Notes: a model not told the origin generated them from the sequence alone. A stretch of 64,000 nt of DNA from Isoetes taiwanensis (GCA_021234155.1 JAJEKV010000046.1:7259012-7323011); one strand, 5' to 3'; counted from the first letter of the stretch, positions 33,263 through 45,177 are shown. Numbers and translations: made by a program.

Positions 33263-36200
33263 CTAAGGTTGCAAATCGAAAAGACCTACATCTGGGCAGA
33301 CAAGCTCAGTCCAGTATATATGGAAAAAGAATGAAATAACGGATTTAAAACAAAGAACAAGAAATATCGCACCAGTAGATATGCAAATTCCAACTCTAAC
33401 ATGTACTAATCAACAAAGAAAAAAGATGACCCAAAACCACCAGAATGTCGATGCACAAAAAGCCTATGAAGGCAATTGTAAGGCAAGAAAAGAATAAAAG
33501 TACCATGCTTCAATGCTAGCCACATCACTAAATGCCAAGCCATGAAAGGAGCCATCACAAAAAAATAATATAGAAATTCCTAGAAATAATGAAAGAGGAA
33601 CATGAACGAAATCCGCCAAGTTCTAGTCAATGTGAGCACATGGATAATATCAAAAAACCAAACGAGTAACCCAACATAATTATATGGACATTCTATGGAC
33701 AACATCCCAACGTAATTATAGTTATAAAATGAAAAGAAAATGAACAACCTGCCCTAGTCTATTTCAACTTAATCATAAAGTAAAATGGAATGAATGAATA
33801 TGGATCAAAAAAAAAAGAAATTGCATGTCAAACGACAGATAATAAACCTTGTAACAACGAACCTGAGCGTGGAATCAAGCAATGCACATGGTATAGAATG
33901 TCAAAGAGCAAAAGAAATTGTATAAATAAAACTATAGAAAGCTCCAAGATATAGCAAATTAATGTGAACATCAAGCGCCAAATAAATGATTTAGCAAAAG
34001 AAAAAATGGCAATCAATAAACAACCTAGAAGCTTGAAAAATATGCAATGCACAGTGTTTCCAATTCTGGGAGCCAAAGGGTGCAACATGACAAATGTACA
34101 TGGCAAAAAGCTTTCATGAAAACAATGATTCGAGTTATAGGGCAATGCATCAGAATCCCAACCAGATGAGCTAAGGGAAACATACCTGAAGATCTTATGT
34201 AGAATCATGTGACCGAAGGGACGTATATAATTAATTAGTGTAACCATCATACATAACAACAAAGCATACACATGTATAGATTGTAGCTAAAGGGCCCCTA
34301 ATGAACAAAAGGGCGATACACGTATCGTAGGAAACATCATGCATATACATACATCTAAAGTTCAAGCACCTAGCCTTGAATACTCTCAAAGCTAAAAGAT
34401 GTCGAAGAGGAGAAGATGACTCTACAAGACTCAAATCAGAGTAGAGGAGTACACGACAACAAGAAGGGGAAAGGGTACAAAAAATAGAAAGAATGCACAT
34501 ACCATGTTGAAGTCCCCCAAGAAGATAGTACGAAGCCAGAGAGACATGCATTATGTGTTCTACGGGGGATATGAACCCCAATTAGGTGTGTCTCATGATA
34601 TTACAAAAGAAAAACCATGCATCTTGAGTTAGAAGGAACTACAAGCTGTAAAGTTCCATGCAACCCACATGATATCAATCGTGAAATACAATACAAGATG
34701 ATAACGAGAGGATGGAAAACCTATGCATAATATGCCAACACGATGTCAATTGTATGCATGCCAAAATTCAACGCTATTGCTAGGAGAGGAGAAAATGCAT
34801 GTAAGAGGCATACATGCTTAAAAATGTCAATTCAAGAGAATAAAAAAAAATAGAGCCTGACAACATGAAGAGAATACAAACAAGAAGTTTGCATATAGTG
34901 CTTAATATTCATGATGCATCTTGCTATTCAAGATGCATCATGAATACCACGCCCTATATGCAAACTTGCTCTCATGCCACATGCACCACAGAGCAGGTCA
35001 CGGGCCATTCTATCGAAATTCCTAACGTACATATTGCTAAAATATGATAACCCTTTCATGTATCCCTTGCGCTAAAAAAAGCATCATCCATCTTGATGTT
35101 AATACCCAAATATCCCTTGCTCGGACGCAAAGGTCACCAGCCAAACTAACGTCGATGATGGTAAACATGTTATGGTTGAAAAACAAGCTTCCTGTATTGC
35201 ACCATAGTTGTTATAATAAAATCACGTGTTTCAAAACAAAAAATGAGCCACATTCAAGACCACGACTTGCTTGCCAACAACATTCCTAAGGGAACTAGTC
35301 CTACGAAATCTAAGAAACTAACCTCACAGATATGATTCTTGTATGTGACAACGCAAGCAAATTTATAGGAACAAGAAGAGCAAGATAACTCGCGGCATAC
35401 AAGTTCGCATGACAAAAACTGCCGAGTAGAGACATACCTCGCGACATCATCAGGGTCCTATAAGCTCTAGGGTATAACGTAGAATCTAGATATATGATTG
35501 TGGATCTTAAAGCTATCTTGCTAGAATAACTATAAGTTCAATTACGATAATTCACCTATATCTAATGTTACATCACAACTATGATTGACCTCCTCTTTAA
35601 CCATTAACAGAAAAAGGAAAAAAGGAAAAATAATAATCGAATTACTCATGTAATTCTTCATATTGGATAGAATAGACACCCAGTGGGTGGAAAATAATTT
35701 GCATCAGCCATCGGGTGGAAAAAAAGCATCGGGTGATTGATACTGAACAAAAACATATAAAAAATAGACGGCAATAATCACCATAGCAACACCCAATGAG
35801 TGGAGGATAATGGAGTTAGTATCAAAAAGGAAATAAACATGAACATGAAACAAACTCCAAACTATATAAAAGGGTGGGTAGGGAGGGAAGCAAAGGGCAA
35901 GGAAGAGACACTGCTGTGAGAAGGCGCCGATAACCAACCACAAGAATGAATAGTGCATATATAGCTGCTCGTCCCATCCCAGAATGCCGATCCAATGGCT
36001 CGGATCGATGCCTATTCTGGTAAGGGACTCGCAAAGAACACAAAAACCGGCCGACAACCAGAGAACTTTCTTTATATAAGCCACGCTGACGAGAAACATC
36101 AAGACATTGAGTTAGAGTCCAAATGACCAGCAAGAGTGAGAAGAAGACGACTGCCGTCTGCCTTAAGCAGGAGCGCCATCATGCGAAAGTCTTTGGGCCG

Positions 36201-36290
36201 CTCCTGTTGAGGCATTGCTACGACGAGCAGAGTGCGTACCGAGTGGGTGTAAGGCGAAGACAAGATGATAGGGTCGGAATCAAGGTCTAA
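33263..36290. other. A-rich, C-poor non-coding stretch
   Basis: The plus strand is strongly A-rich, so minus-strand frames (for example 34271-33828 and 36102-35704) translate to Phe/Leu-rich sequences that look like membrane proteins. No family motif was seen. CTTATATAAAG on the minus strand at 36080-36070 is TATA-like, and a 38-codon minus-strand ORF lies just upstream of it (about 36218-36102). Intron or element leader sequence is possible. Confidence 0.4.
34885..34967 (+). ncRNA. long fold-back hairpin, miRNA-precursor-like
   Basis: The inner stem is an exact 18-bp pair (34906-34923 with 34929-34946) around a 5-nt loop. The outer stem is an exact 14-bp pair (34885-34898 AAGTTTGCATATAG with 34954-34967). 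They are separated by a 7/7 internal loop. The total of 83 nt with 32 perfect pairs resembles a plant miRNA precursor or a young fold-back element. No expression evidence is available. Confidence 0.45.
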
Positions 36291-36722
36291 GGAAGGAAGG
36301 AAGGAAGGAAGTTTATTTTAACGTCCACGGAGGCCAGAGGCCTATGAGACGGTACATGCAGAGAACAGGCAAAGAAGCCAAAAACCCCAACACCAAAAAC
36401 AAACAATGTAACTGTACAGTAGAACCCTACTACCGGGATGAAAAAACCCCCACTTGGGAGGAAAAACCCTAACAGTAGGCTCTCAAATACCATGCCCCCA
36501 AAGAGCAAGTCTGACGGCCGAAATCTGCAGGATGTAAGCTCCCAGTCGCGCTACCATAGGTGATGCGAGTAACTGATGTAGCGGTGTGTCAGAGCATCTA
36601 AGATCAGTGTGCACTGCTCGGACCTGGGCATATGCTGGGCACTGCTGGAGGGCATGGTACTCATCCTCTATCACGTGCATCTCACAACACTGACATATCC
36701 TCTCCTCCCTGGGGATCCCGTG
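36291..36722 (-). mobile_element. LINE copy D, 5'-truncated 3' end
   Basis: On the minus strand it starts inside ORF2 at GIPREERICQCCEMHVIEDE, continues with HALQQCPAYAQVRAVHTDLR and an intact C-terminus to a stop at 36483. A 3' UTR with two GGGTTTTT(C/T) arms follows, then the hairpin AGGCC-AGA-GGCCT (36331-36343), GGACGTTAAAATAAA and a (TTCC)n tail at 36311-36291. Five-prime truncation is typical of LINE insertion. It supplies the C-terminal region that LINE A lacks. Confidence 0.85.
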
Positions 36723-39228
36723 CATAAATGTTACAGAATGAATGAAGCACCAATATAATGAAGATTGTAGAGCAATTGCGCGGAAAGAAGGGCAACAATG
36801 TAACATAATTTAAGCTTAGGGCAAATATGAGAAAGGATGAATGCTGGGCATGGGAACAAATGCAACAAGAAATAACCATAGGGTGCAAGGTGAGGTAAGG
36901 TTATGGTCAATGATATAGGGGAGATGAAGGGCGAGAGTGTCAAGGTTAGAGCGGAATTCTTAAGGTTGACGATATGACAAAGTGTGGCTAGCGAGAACAA
37001 GGGATCCAAGAAATGAAATATTTGGACAAGGTTGCAATAAGAATGTAAAAAATGTCAAGGACACGGATGGTGTCCATACATGCCTGTAGTAAAAAATGCA
37101 ATGGAGTGTCAAACACAAATACGCCATAACAAAAAAAAATGAGAATCAAAGAGGCTATGTCCAATATAAAACCCATGCCACAAAAATGCAATGAAGTGCC
37201 AAATGCAAATAAGTCATATGCACATAAAGCAAGTATAAAAGATGTGAAACGATATATGATAATGGGGTAAGGCTACAACCTAAAACTATAAAAAACAACA
37301 ACAAGACATACAATGTAAACTTAAAATTGGCCAAATAAAACGTACTTGTAACGAAAATGTGCAATGTATGAATAGATGCCCCAATATAAATAACACTTAC
37401 CAGAACGGGAACGAGGTTGAGGTAAAAGTGGAGCCACGGGAGTGCAAAGTCAAGAGGAAGGTCAAGAAGAAAAGTGAGATTGAAGGCAAATCAGATGCCC
37501 TAACGAGGAGGTTCACAAAGTGCGAGGAATGTGCGTGAACAAGAATGAGAGAGCGAAGGTGGAGATTAAGAATAGGCAAGGTGGGGTCAAGCTAGCAGAA
37601 TAGAAGCGGGCAGTAATGCAACTAATTAACGACGGTTTAGAAAAATGGAAAGCAGGTCCTGAAAGTGGAATTCGCTCTCAAGATCCAAGTGAGGCCCCTG
37701 ATAATACGCTCAGAGGGTAGAGTAAACAACTGCCAAATATCAAGCTCACTTTCATACGAAAAATATGTATAGTATAAAGTTAAAGCAAGTATCTAAAGCT
37801 CAAATGATGCATTTAAGCTCAAATGATGCTTTTAAACTCAAATGATGTATGATGAGTATGCACACCAAGATGTAAACACAATAACAAACCTAGGTGCAAT
37901 AATGGACAACTCGAGACATGTATCTCTAGAGATTTGGCCCAAATACAAAAAATAAAGCCACGACTGCCAACCTTGAGAAAATATGTAAAAAAGGCATGCA
38001 ATCCAAAAACGAACCTAGATCACCTGATATGTAATGACAAAATTCAAATCCAAGTGGAAGTACAGATGCAGAAAATGGAATTTAGGATAGGCAAAATATG
38101 TGCAAATATAGAAGAGCAATAAACAGAGAATAGTGGATAAAGATTTCCATGGTGAAGTTGAAGTCAAGGTGAGGTTATAGCCAAGGGAAAGGAGAAAGTG
38201 AAGGTCAACAATGCTTGAGGTCTTGGTTGAGTCCCAGGAGGTGAGCCATATGATAGAATGAGAAAAGAAAAGGACAAGTGAAACATAATGACTACGTAAA
38301 ATGACGTATCAGTAATAAAGCTAGTGTCGTACAGATGGTCTGCAATAATAAAGCAAAAGAGATAATGGACATATGAAATTAAATGACAACAACATGACTA
38401 TATGAAGTGACATAATGTAAGTAAAGCTATGCATGGAAAGAGTAGCTGACTGCGAATATAACAAAGTGGGGCGAACGTAAGTAAAGAATCACCCAAATAC
38501 GTAAAATTGGCATTGTAGAATGTCTGTAAAATGAAAAAGCCCATAACATGTCTTTCACTGCCAAGAACATAGAACGCAACTTCGATAAGTTTCAATGTTA
38601 CATGATGAAGGACAATCGCCAACATAAGCCCAGGTCTCAGAGCAATGTCTCCAAAAAGTACAACAAAGTAACGTGTTTTAAGCGCAAGCACACATACGAG
38701 AAAAAGGAATGCAAGCCAATGAAACAAATGCAACAAGAAACCAACTTTGCACAAGGTCCCAAAATTATATAAGCCAAAAATACCTGCTGGAAATCATATG
38801 GATTCACCATTTAGACATGCCACAAAATCCCCAAACTATAAATCCTCAAGATGATGAATGAAATGATCCAAGAAATAACTATTGCAAAATAGCATTCCAA
38901 TGGTAGTTGAAAAAAAGAACAAGCAAAAACAAATTGTGTGGAATGTAACCTTAGACAATGTATCTTGTAAAGGCAACTGTAAAATATATCTACAGTATTT
39001 GTCAAAGAACCCTTGAATACATGGAAATAAATAGGTTTTTAGACCCTGTTAACCAGGAAAGCTCCAAACTATATGAAACCCACTTTAGAAACATAGGACA
39101 TATATCCCTACATAGTCTAGATTAGTGACTTCAAAACTTCAAGATAAATAACCAATATCAATAGAGTAAAAAATGTTCGAAAACATTAGAAAGATACCCA
39201 TATGCATGTATCTAGACAAAATTGAATA
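36723..39228. other. A-rich stretch with degenerate short repeats, no gene
   Basis: Continues the composition of 33.3-36.3 kb. 37092 and 37183 share ATGCAATG(G/A)AGTG(T/C)CAAA, about 91 bp apart. AAATGCAACAAGAAA recurs at 36858 and 38727. Minus-strand frames are Phe/Leu-rich and low in complexity. Confidence 0.45.
37797..37853 (+). repeat. 19-bp tandem repeat, three copies
   Basis: Units AGCTCAAATGATGCATTTA, AGCTCAAATGATGCTTTTA and AACTCAAATGATGTATGAT. Confidence 0.9.
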
Positions 39229-39703
39229 AGCCAACCAAAAGGGCGTAGGATAATCTTACCCTGGATTGGGGGATCCCGGAGGTGTGATCCCGGAGGACGA
39301 CATCCCCAGAGGGCGTGTGATCCCGGAGGGCGGGATCCCCTTACTGCGCAGTAACTGCGAAAAAAAAAAGCCCCTTATAGCGAAAATCAGCCAAGTTTTC
39401 TTATGCTTTTTTCTTGGCCGATCCTCCACGGAATCGGCTGGGGTTTGTGCGAGGTTGGTCGGAATGGGCTTGAGAAGAGCTATAGTTTGATGCCAAGGAG
39501 GAAGAGAGGGCAGCGCCGCTGCTATCAGCAAGCAAAAATCCAGCCAAAAAATGGCCCTAAACTGCGCAGTCACCTTTTAACTGCGCAGTTAACAGTGGGA
39601 TCCTGTCCTCCGGGATCACACGTCCTCCGGGATCCCGTCCTCCAAGATCACACCTCCGGGATCCCTCAATCCAGGGTAAGATTATCCCGAGCCAACCAAA
39701 AGG
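39229..39703. mobile_element. 447-bp fold-back element with ~115-bp arms and 14-bp flanking direct repeat
   Basis: The arms start GGATAATCTTACCCTGGATT on both ends and carry tandem GGATCCCGGAGG / GTGTGATCCCGGAGG motifs, then ACTGCGCAGTTAA-like inner palindromes. The element (39243-39689) is flanked by identical AGCCAACCAAAAGG at 39229-39242 and 39690-39703, read as a target-site duplication. The ~210-bp centre is unique. Overlapping frames on both strands across it (39256-39573 minus, 39403-39744 plus) are by-products of the arms. No transposase. Confidence 0.8.
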
Positions 39704-39970
39704 ACTCGGTGAAAGAAAAGGTTCAAATGAATAGTTACAAATGAATAAGTATTAGTTAAGGAAATGATACCTGGTTATAAGTAGATATATGACATGTTGA
39801 CAAACTAATGGTTAAGATAAGGAGCGGTAATGTATTGTTAGTGATACATAGAGATAAAGGCGGCTGCATGGCGAAAATGAACCCCTGGGAAGCAAGTCGT
39901 TCTAGATACAAGTGCATTGAAGAACACAGTGGCAAAACTACAATGGTGGAGTTTGAGGTTGCAAAGAACC

Positions 39971-40172
39971 ATCATTCAAGTAAATTAGGATTATGTCTTG
40001 ATTTTGGGATACATTTTTAATTGCAAGTTTTTAGTAACTTGATAAAATTCACTACGCATTAACATATAATCACACACCTTAAGATAAATTCACACCTTGA
40101 CGTCAAATTATAAAATCATATATCACACTGCTCATGTAGTACACAACTTTTCATAACTGTGATTGATACATA
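39971..40172 (+). repeat. dispersed ~200-bp repeat, copy 1
   Basis: ACCATCATTCAA through TGATTGATACATA matches 61435-61672, with shared phrases TTTTGGGATA, TTAACATATAATCACACAC and GTAGTACACAACTTTT. Copy 2 directly abuts the 3' end of a DUF7869 transposon gene, so this is probably a remnant of that element's 3' flank. Confidence 0.8.
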
Positions 40173-40630
40173 AACCATTAACACACAACTACCATTAACA
40201 TTATTAACACAAACCATTGCATTTAACACATTTAAATTAAAGTCCCCCTTAAACCCCCTTTGGTTTGAGTGCATATTCACACGGAGGGTTACTCTGGGCA
40301 ACGAGAGCTGTCGAATGGGCATATTTGCCCTTTATTCCAACATCTGGACCGTACATGGCGATCCTCGTTTGTGGAGCATGCATGTACAAGGTTTTGTATA
40401 CTGTATATTAAGGTTTGCAAAATACTATAAGGTTTGAGATAATGTACTTAATGGTGTTGATTTTGTACATGTATTGTAAAATTTTTAGGGCTCTCGCTGC
40501 CCTATGTAACCCCCCGTGTGAATATGCACCCAAATCAAAGGAGGTTTAAGGGGGACTTTAATTTAAATGTGTTAAATGCAATGGTTTGTGTTAATAATGT
40601 TAATGGTAGTTGTGTGTTAATGGTTCATGT
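40168..40630. mobile_element. ~463-bp MITE-like element with ~145-bp terminal inverted repeats
   Basis: The left arm from 40173 (AACCATTAACACACAACTAC) and the right arm ending at 40625 are reverse complements over about 145 bp with few mismatches. They include TTTAAATTAAAGTCCCCCTT and the CACACGGAGGG / CCCCCCGTGTG block. The centre of about 165 bp is unique. CAT flanks both ends as a possible short target duplication. No coding capacity. Confidence 0.85.
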
Positions 40631-41329
40631 TAACTAAAAAAAAATTCAGCCCCTTCGGGGCCTTAAGGCTGGTGTAGGGGTGTAGATATAGACATTACCT
40701 AATACTCTAACGATGGATGATGTATCACAGCCTCAGATACAATATGTCATAATATAACCGTAGAAAGATAAATTAATATGTGAAGCAACAAGAATGGAGA
40801 TTTGGAACCATCGTATTGTAGTTTGAAGATATAATCTTGAATCGAAAAAGTACGTTTTATTCTAAAGGACATGTATCACCTGAAATGAGGCTTCAACATG
40901 TCACTAACTGTATCACACTTCTATGGAATTTATACACCATTAGTAAACATGAGAAGAGCATCTACTGAAATGGTACATGCAATTATAGAAGCTTTTAACT
41001 ACATTCTGGAAATGCACAAGAAAGATGACAAGACAAGAAAAGTAGAAGGAATAAACCACCATTTTAATAAAGATTATCCATGACACAGCTTCAAATATGC
41101 AGGAAGCATGCAAAAGAGATTCTTTTACTTGTTGAGATGGTGCAAGAGTCTAGATTCCTGTGTTTGAAAGGTGCATCAGGCGCAATGGCGTCAATAGGAC
41201 ATAGGCGAGGCCCAAGCCTCAAGGCTGGATTATGGCATAATTGTGTGCGAGACCACAAAACAAGATTTCTAGATTATATGCAACCTCCCCTTGCTCTGAG
41301 CATTATTCTATCAACGTACTGCAGAATTC
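40631..41329. other. no gene recognised
   Basis: AT-rich; frames at 40898-41083 and 41080-41340 lack motifs. Confidence 0.5.
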
Positions 41330-42110
41330 AAACAACTTAAGAAGGAGCATTATTCTTCAAACAACTTAAAGAAGGAGCATTATTCTGTCAAACAAATAAA
41401 AAAAGATTGTGATAATGAAGATGTACCCATTTAAAATAGCATCTGAAAATGTTTCCATGCCAGGAATGAGATGGCCATGATGTCATAATGAAGATGTACT
41501 CTGTATAGAAATTGTGCAGATCAAGTCTTATCCCATTTAAAACAGCATCTGGAAATGCTTCCAGGCCAGGTTGTAGACGGCCATGACCTAAATTGCATAC
41601 CATATCTGCATCTATGAGAGCATTTTGCTGACTCAAAATGGTAGCAGAAGCAGCCTTTTGCTTGGCCATATTTTGCTTGGCCTTTTGCTTCTCATTTCAA
41701 GATTGTCTGCACAATTCAAACAACTGAAAGAAGAAGCATTATTCTTCAAACAACTTAAAGAAGGAGCATTATTATGTCAAACAAATCAAAAAAAGATTGT
41801 GGTAATGAAGATGTAGTCTGTATAAAAATTGTGCAGATGATGTATCCCATTTAAAACAGCATCTAGAAATGCCTCCAAGCCAGGAATGAGATGGCCATGA
41901 TGTCATAATGAAGATGCACCCTGTATAAAAATTGTGCAGATCAAGTCATATTTCATTTAAAACAGCATCTGCAAATGCTTCCAGGCCAGGAATGAGACAG
42001 CCATGACCGAAAATTGCATAACATATCTGCATCTATAAGCATTTTGCAGACACAAAGTGTAGCAGAAGCGGCCTTTGCCATATTTTTCCCAGAAATAGTT
42101 TCCCTGCTTC
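41330..42110. repeat. ~385-bp tandem duplication with nested ~100-bp repeats
   Basis: 41340-41725 and 41726-42110 share AAACAACTTAAAGAAGGAGC, AAAAAAAGATTGTG, CCATTTAAAACAGCATCT, CCAGGAATGAGATGGCCATG and CATATCTGCATCTAT. Within each unit the CCATTTAAAA...GGCCATGA block occurs twice. Minus-strand frames (41669-41388, 42144-41953) share phrases such as LIDADM(V/L)CN because of the duplication; no known protein. Confidence 0.85.
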
Positions 42111-43029
42111 TCATTTCAAGATTGCCTGCTATATCTTCACACAATAAGATGTACTCTTCATTTACTCATTATAGTAGGAAATCACCTGGAAAATGCATGC
42201 TTCACAACTCTCAAATAATCCTTCACTTGGAGCAAAACAAAAGCATACCTGTATTGTGCTCTCGTTTATACCACATCCGCCCTGATCATAAACTATATGT
42301 TCAGCTAGAGATCTTTCCTTTCAAAGAAGCTCAAAGGAAAAGTTCCAAGGAAAAGGATCCGATGCCCTAAACCCCTCTATGAACAAAGAAACCCATGCTT
42401 CAATCAAAGTAACCAAGGGCCTGTGAATCCGACCTGAACTAAATTATTTCCTATCTGCTGCTGGCCGAAAAGCCTTATGCTGAATTCCGATCTGATGCCA
42501 AGAAGGAGCTGGCATGGTTTGTGATCCTTGTATTCGGGCTTTCCATTATGAGGTTACGACATCCCACCTTCTGGTGGATCTGAAACCCAATTTTTTTCCA
42601 GGCAGCCACGAAAAGGAATAATCTAAACTTGTCCAATATTATTCGTCGGTTGCCATACCTATTGCCGAAATTGATGAAATGGCCATTTTCGCCCGGATTG
42701 ATGCTCGAATGTTCATGCTGAGGCCTGTCTAGCTACGTGATGCTGAAGAATACATATAACCCTAAAATGGGTTATCTCGAGCCTTGCATGCCGAGCAGAA
42801 TCTGATATAATAATAAAAATACAATAAAATAACGAAATATATGATATATAGGTCTAAACCATTAGATATGGACATCAAAATTAATTCAAACTTATATGCA
42901 CTCTAGATATACTAATTAGTATGTCTCATCAAATACATTCATGAAATCATATAAAAACCTTAGGAAAAACAGTACAAAAATACAAAAAAAAACCCTGTTA
43001 TAATGCTAGATATTAATGAAGAAAACATG
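42111..43029. other. no gene assigned
   Basis: A plus-strand frame 42014-42370 and weaker ones to 42790 look partly exonic but match nothing I recognise. 42800-43029 is AT-rich. Confidence 0.4.
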
Positions 43030-43033
43030 TTTA

Positions 43034-43355
43034 GGGTGAAAGCATGCTAGGGTGTACCATCTAAAGTACTTTTTAGGGAGTGCGAAACTACCCAGAAAAG
43101 TACCCAACACTAGGTACTGGGAACTTACATAAATGCCACAATAAAAAATAAGTTTGAGAGTTAATTCGTTTATTTTAGTCTCTAATAGTATTGTTATCCT
43201 TTAATACTATAGGTTGGCATGTTATTGACCTTCAATTCAAATATTTTCAATTGATTTTAATGGAAAGAAAAAACAGAAAGTACTAGTTTTAAAAGTACCC
43301 AGTGTAGGCACTTTTGAGGGTTCCAAAAGTGGTACACCGTAGCATGCTTTTACCC
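43034..43355. mobile_element. 322-bp MITE with TTTA (or TTA) target duplication
   Basis: The left end GGGTGAAAGCATGCTAGGGT and right end inverted GGGTAAAAGCATGCTACGGT form ~25-bp terminal repeats, with a looser inner pairing of AAAGTACCCA/GTACTTTT phrases. TTTA flanks both sides (43030-43033, 43356-43359). It lies 13 bases from the stop codon of the DUF7869 copy. A TTA duplication would suit PIF/Harbinger-like MITEs, but the terminal bases are not the classic ones. Confidence 0.75.
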
Positions 43356-43368
43356 TTTACATAGTTTT

Positions 43369-44640
43369 TCATTTTTCCTTCAACATCCCCAATGATATGA
43401 TAGCCTTGTTCCTTACATTCTGAGGTATTGTAACTCTCACATTTCTACCTGGAATAGTTTTTGGAGTCCACGAGTATAATAGGGTTTCAATGTCTATCCA
43501 AAGATCAGGATCATAAGGATTTCTTCTCCACCTCTTTATCCAACAATCTGAATATCTTTCTTTATCAGTGACATTACTCGACTGATGCACTGGACACCAC
43601 CATTCCACACGCACTTGATTGAAGTTAACATTACCTTCTTCTTTGCAAATATCCGAGATGGTGTATTCCAACCACACTGGATAGGTCTCTAGATCTGCTG
43701 GTTTTACTATTACAAATTGATGGCACTCCACGTCAGTAGAAGGTTCATAACAATCCATGCCTAGATATTTTGGCCTATCCTTCTTAGGGCCAACATAGTG
43801 TTTACCAGATTGAGGAGGAGCATATGCCTTAACAATGCTACTAATGGTACCATCATCTTCGTCAGCACCAGCTAATGTTTTCCATCTACTTTTAGGGAAC
43901 CACCCTTCTTTCAACTCTTCTGAGGATGTGTCTACCTCATCCAACAAGTCGGTCACTTTCCTCCAGTAATCTATCAATGCACGATTAGTGTCATCTGAAT
44001 TAGTTTGCCAATGCTTGATGTAGTCATTGATGTCATCCTTAGTCAATCCCAATTGCTTCACTTCTTCAGTTGGTTTTAGAGCTTTTGGTTGACCAGGAGG
44101 TATCATAGGCTTGCCATTTGCATCCCTGTGCCAAATTTCTGCCCCACCTCTCCACTTCTCCTCTGAAGGTCTCATTTTCCATTGCATAATTGGAATCCCT
44201 TCTCTCACCCAAAAAGGGAATTGAAGAGGTCTAGAATGACTTTCCATGTCGAGAGCATAACCATCTACAAAACTCTTCCAATCAGGCACTTCTTCTATGA
44301 GAGATCCTATAGGAGATGGAGTAGTACATCCATGAAATATTTCCAGTAGCCTAGGAAAGTTGGTCACTGTCTGCTGTCTCAAGAATGACTATATTTTTCA
44401 AACAATACATCCACATCCTCATGAGTATGTATGGGCATTAGGAACCCCAAATTGACTCTTTCAAAAATACCCACAGCTGTTAAGTAGGATAGGAAAGAAA
44501 ACATCCACCTGTTCTTATTTTGATCAGCACAATTATCAAGTTGCAAGAGGAGCTTTCTAGGCAGATCTCGAGGTTTAGCACGAGATGTTGAAGCTCCAAC
44601 ATGTTCATTAGGTCCATGCCTCCTGAACCTTGCAAAATAT
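43369..44640 (-). pseudogene. DUF7869-type transposon protein, copy 1 (C-terminal part)
   Basis: A continuous minus-strand frame 44382-43369 plus upstream sequence to ~44640 encodes the end of the DUF7869 domain (LPRKLLLQLDNCADQNKN, FSFLSYL, then HTHEDVD and RQQTVTNFPRLLEIF) and a C-terminal region with CHQFVIVKPADLETYPVWLE, VEWWCP and a final WIDIETLLYSWTP. The Q-L-D-N-C and H-T-H-E-D-x-D-x-x-F motifs define the family, known from repetitive, transposon-like genes in many eukaryotes. One frame break occurs near 44390, and the N-terminal half is missing because homology to copy 2 stops at ~44640. By eye it is about 95% identical to copy 2, suggesting recent activity. Confidence 0.7.
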
Positions 44641-44847
44641 CCTTCATACCTCTCTGCAAATAATTCAGATGGGACTCATAGAATGTTCATTGATGTTTAT
44701 AATCATGAATTAAAGTTACATGACACAATTCAGAATTCTACTTCTGTTCAGCTCCTTCAAATGACTCTTCAACAAGTAATGTTATAGTTTTTTAATTAGG
44801 TATTTTTGCATGGTCTTCAATTTTTTGATTCCGTTGCTTTGGAACAG

Positions 44848-44972
44848 GTGGTGTGAATACGACTTTGCTTGACATTGGAAGAGTTGAAAGTCCAAAAGCT
44901 GCCAAGAATGACGGTCTTGATGCTTCAAAGGTGGTACCTGCAGTTCAGAATGCTTCTCTTGCCAAAGATTAG
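44848..44972 (+). other. possible exon of unknown gene
   Basis: After an AG acceptor the frame reads GGVNTTLLDIGRVESPKAAK, then NDGLDASKVV, and stops at 44972. In another frame downstream, ELDDLFFDMGSMEEILGRMI looks coding. It may be a frame-shifted exon pair. Family not recognised. Confidence 0.3.
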
Positions 44973-45177
44973 TTACTAAACCTCATAATGAATTGGATGA
45001 CCTTTTCTTTGACATGGGTTCAATGGAAGAGATCTTGGGCAGAATGATAGACTCAAAAAGGCATTCACCTTGAGTGTCGAAGTTGGTTCAACTCATATTG
45101 CAGGTGTTACTTTCAACAATTATATCATTCTAGTTAGTGGTATCTATCTAGATGTTTTTGAAATTGTGAAGAAAATT

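Noticed and set aside
33828-34271. 147-codon hydrophobic minus-strand frame
   Set aside because: Same composition artefact; no motif and no plausible start context.
35704-36102. 132-codon minus-strand frame that looks like a multi-pass membrane protein
   Set aside because: It lies in the A-rich plus-strand tract, so the minus strand is T-rich and codes Phe/Leu by composition. No family motif was seen.
39256-39744. 113- and 105-codon frames on both strands
   Set aside because: Generated by the inverted GGATCCCGGAGG arms of the fold-back element; no protein family.
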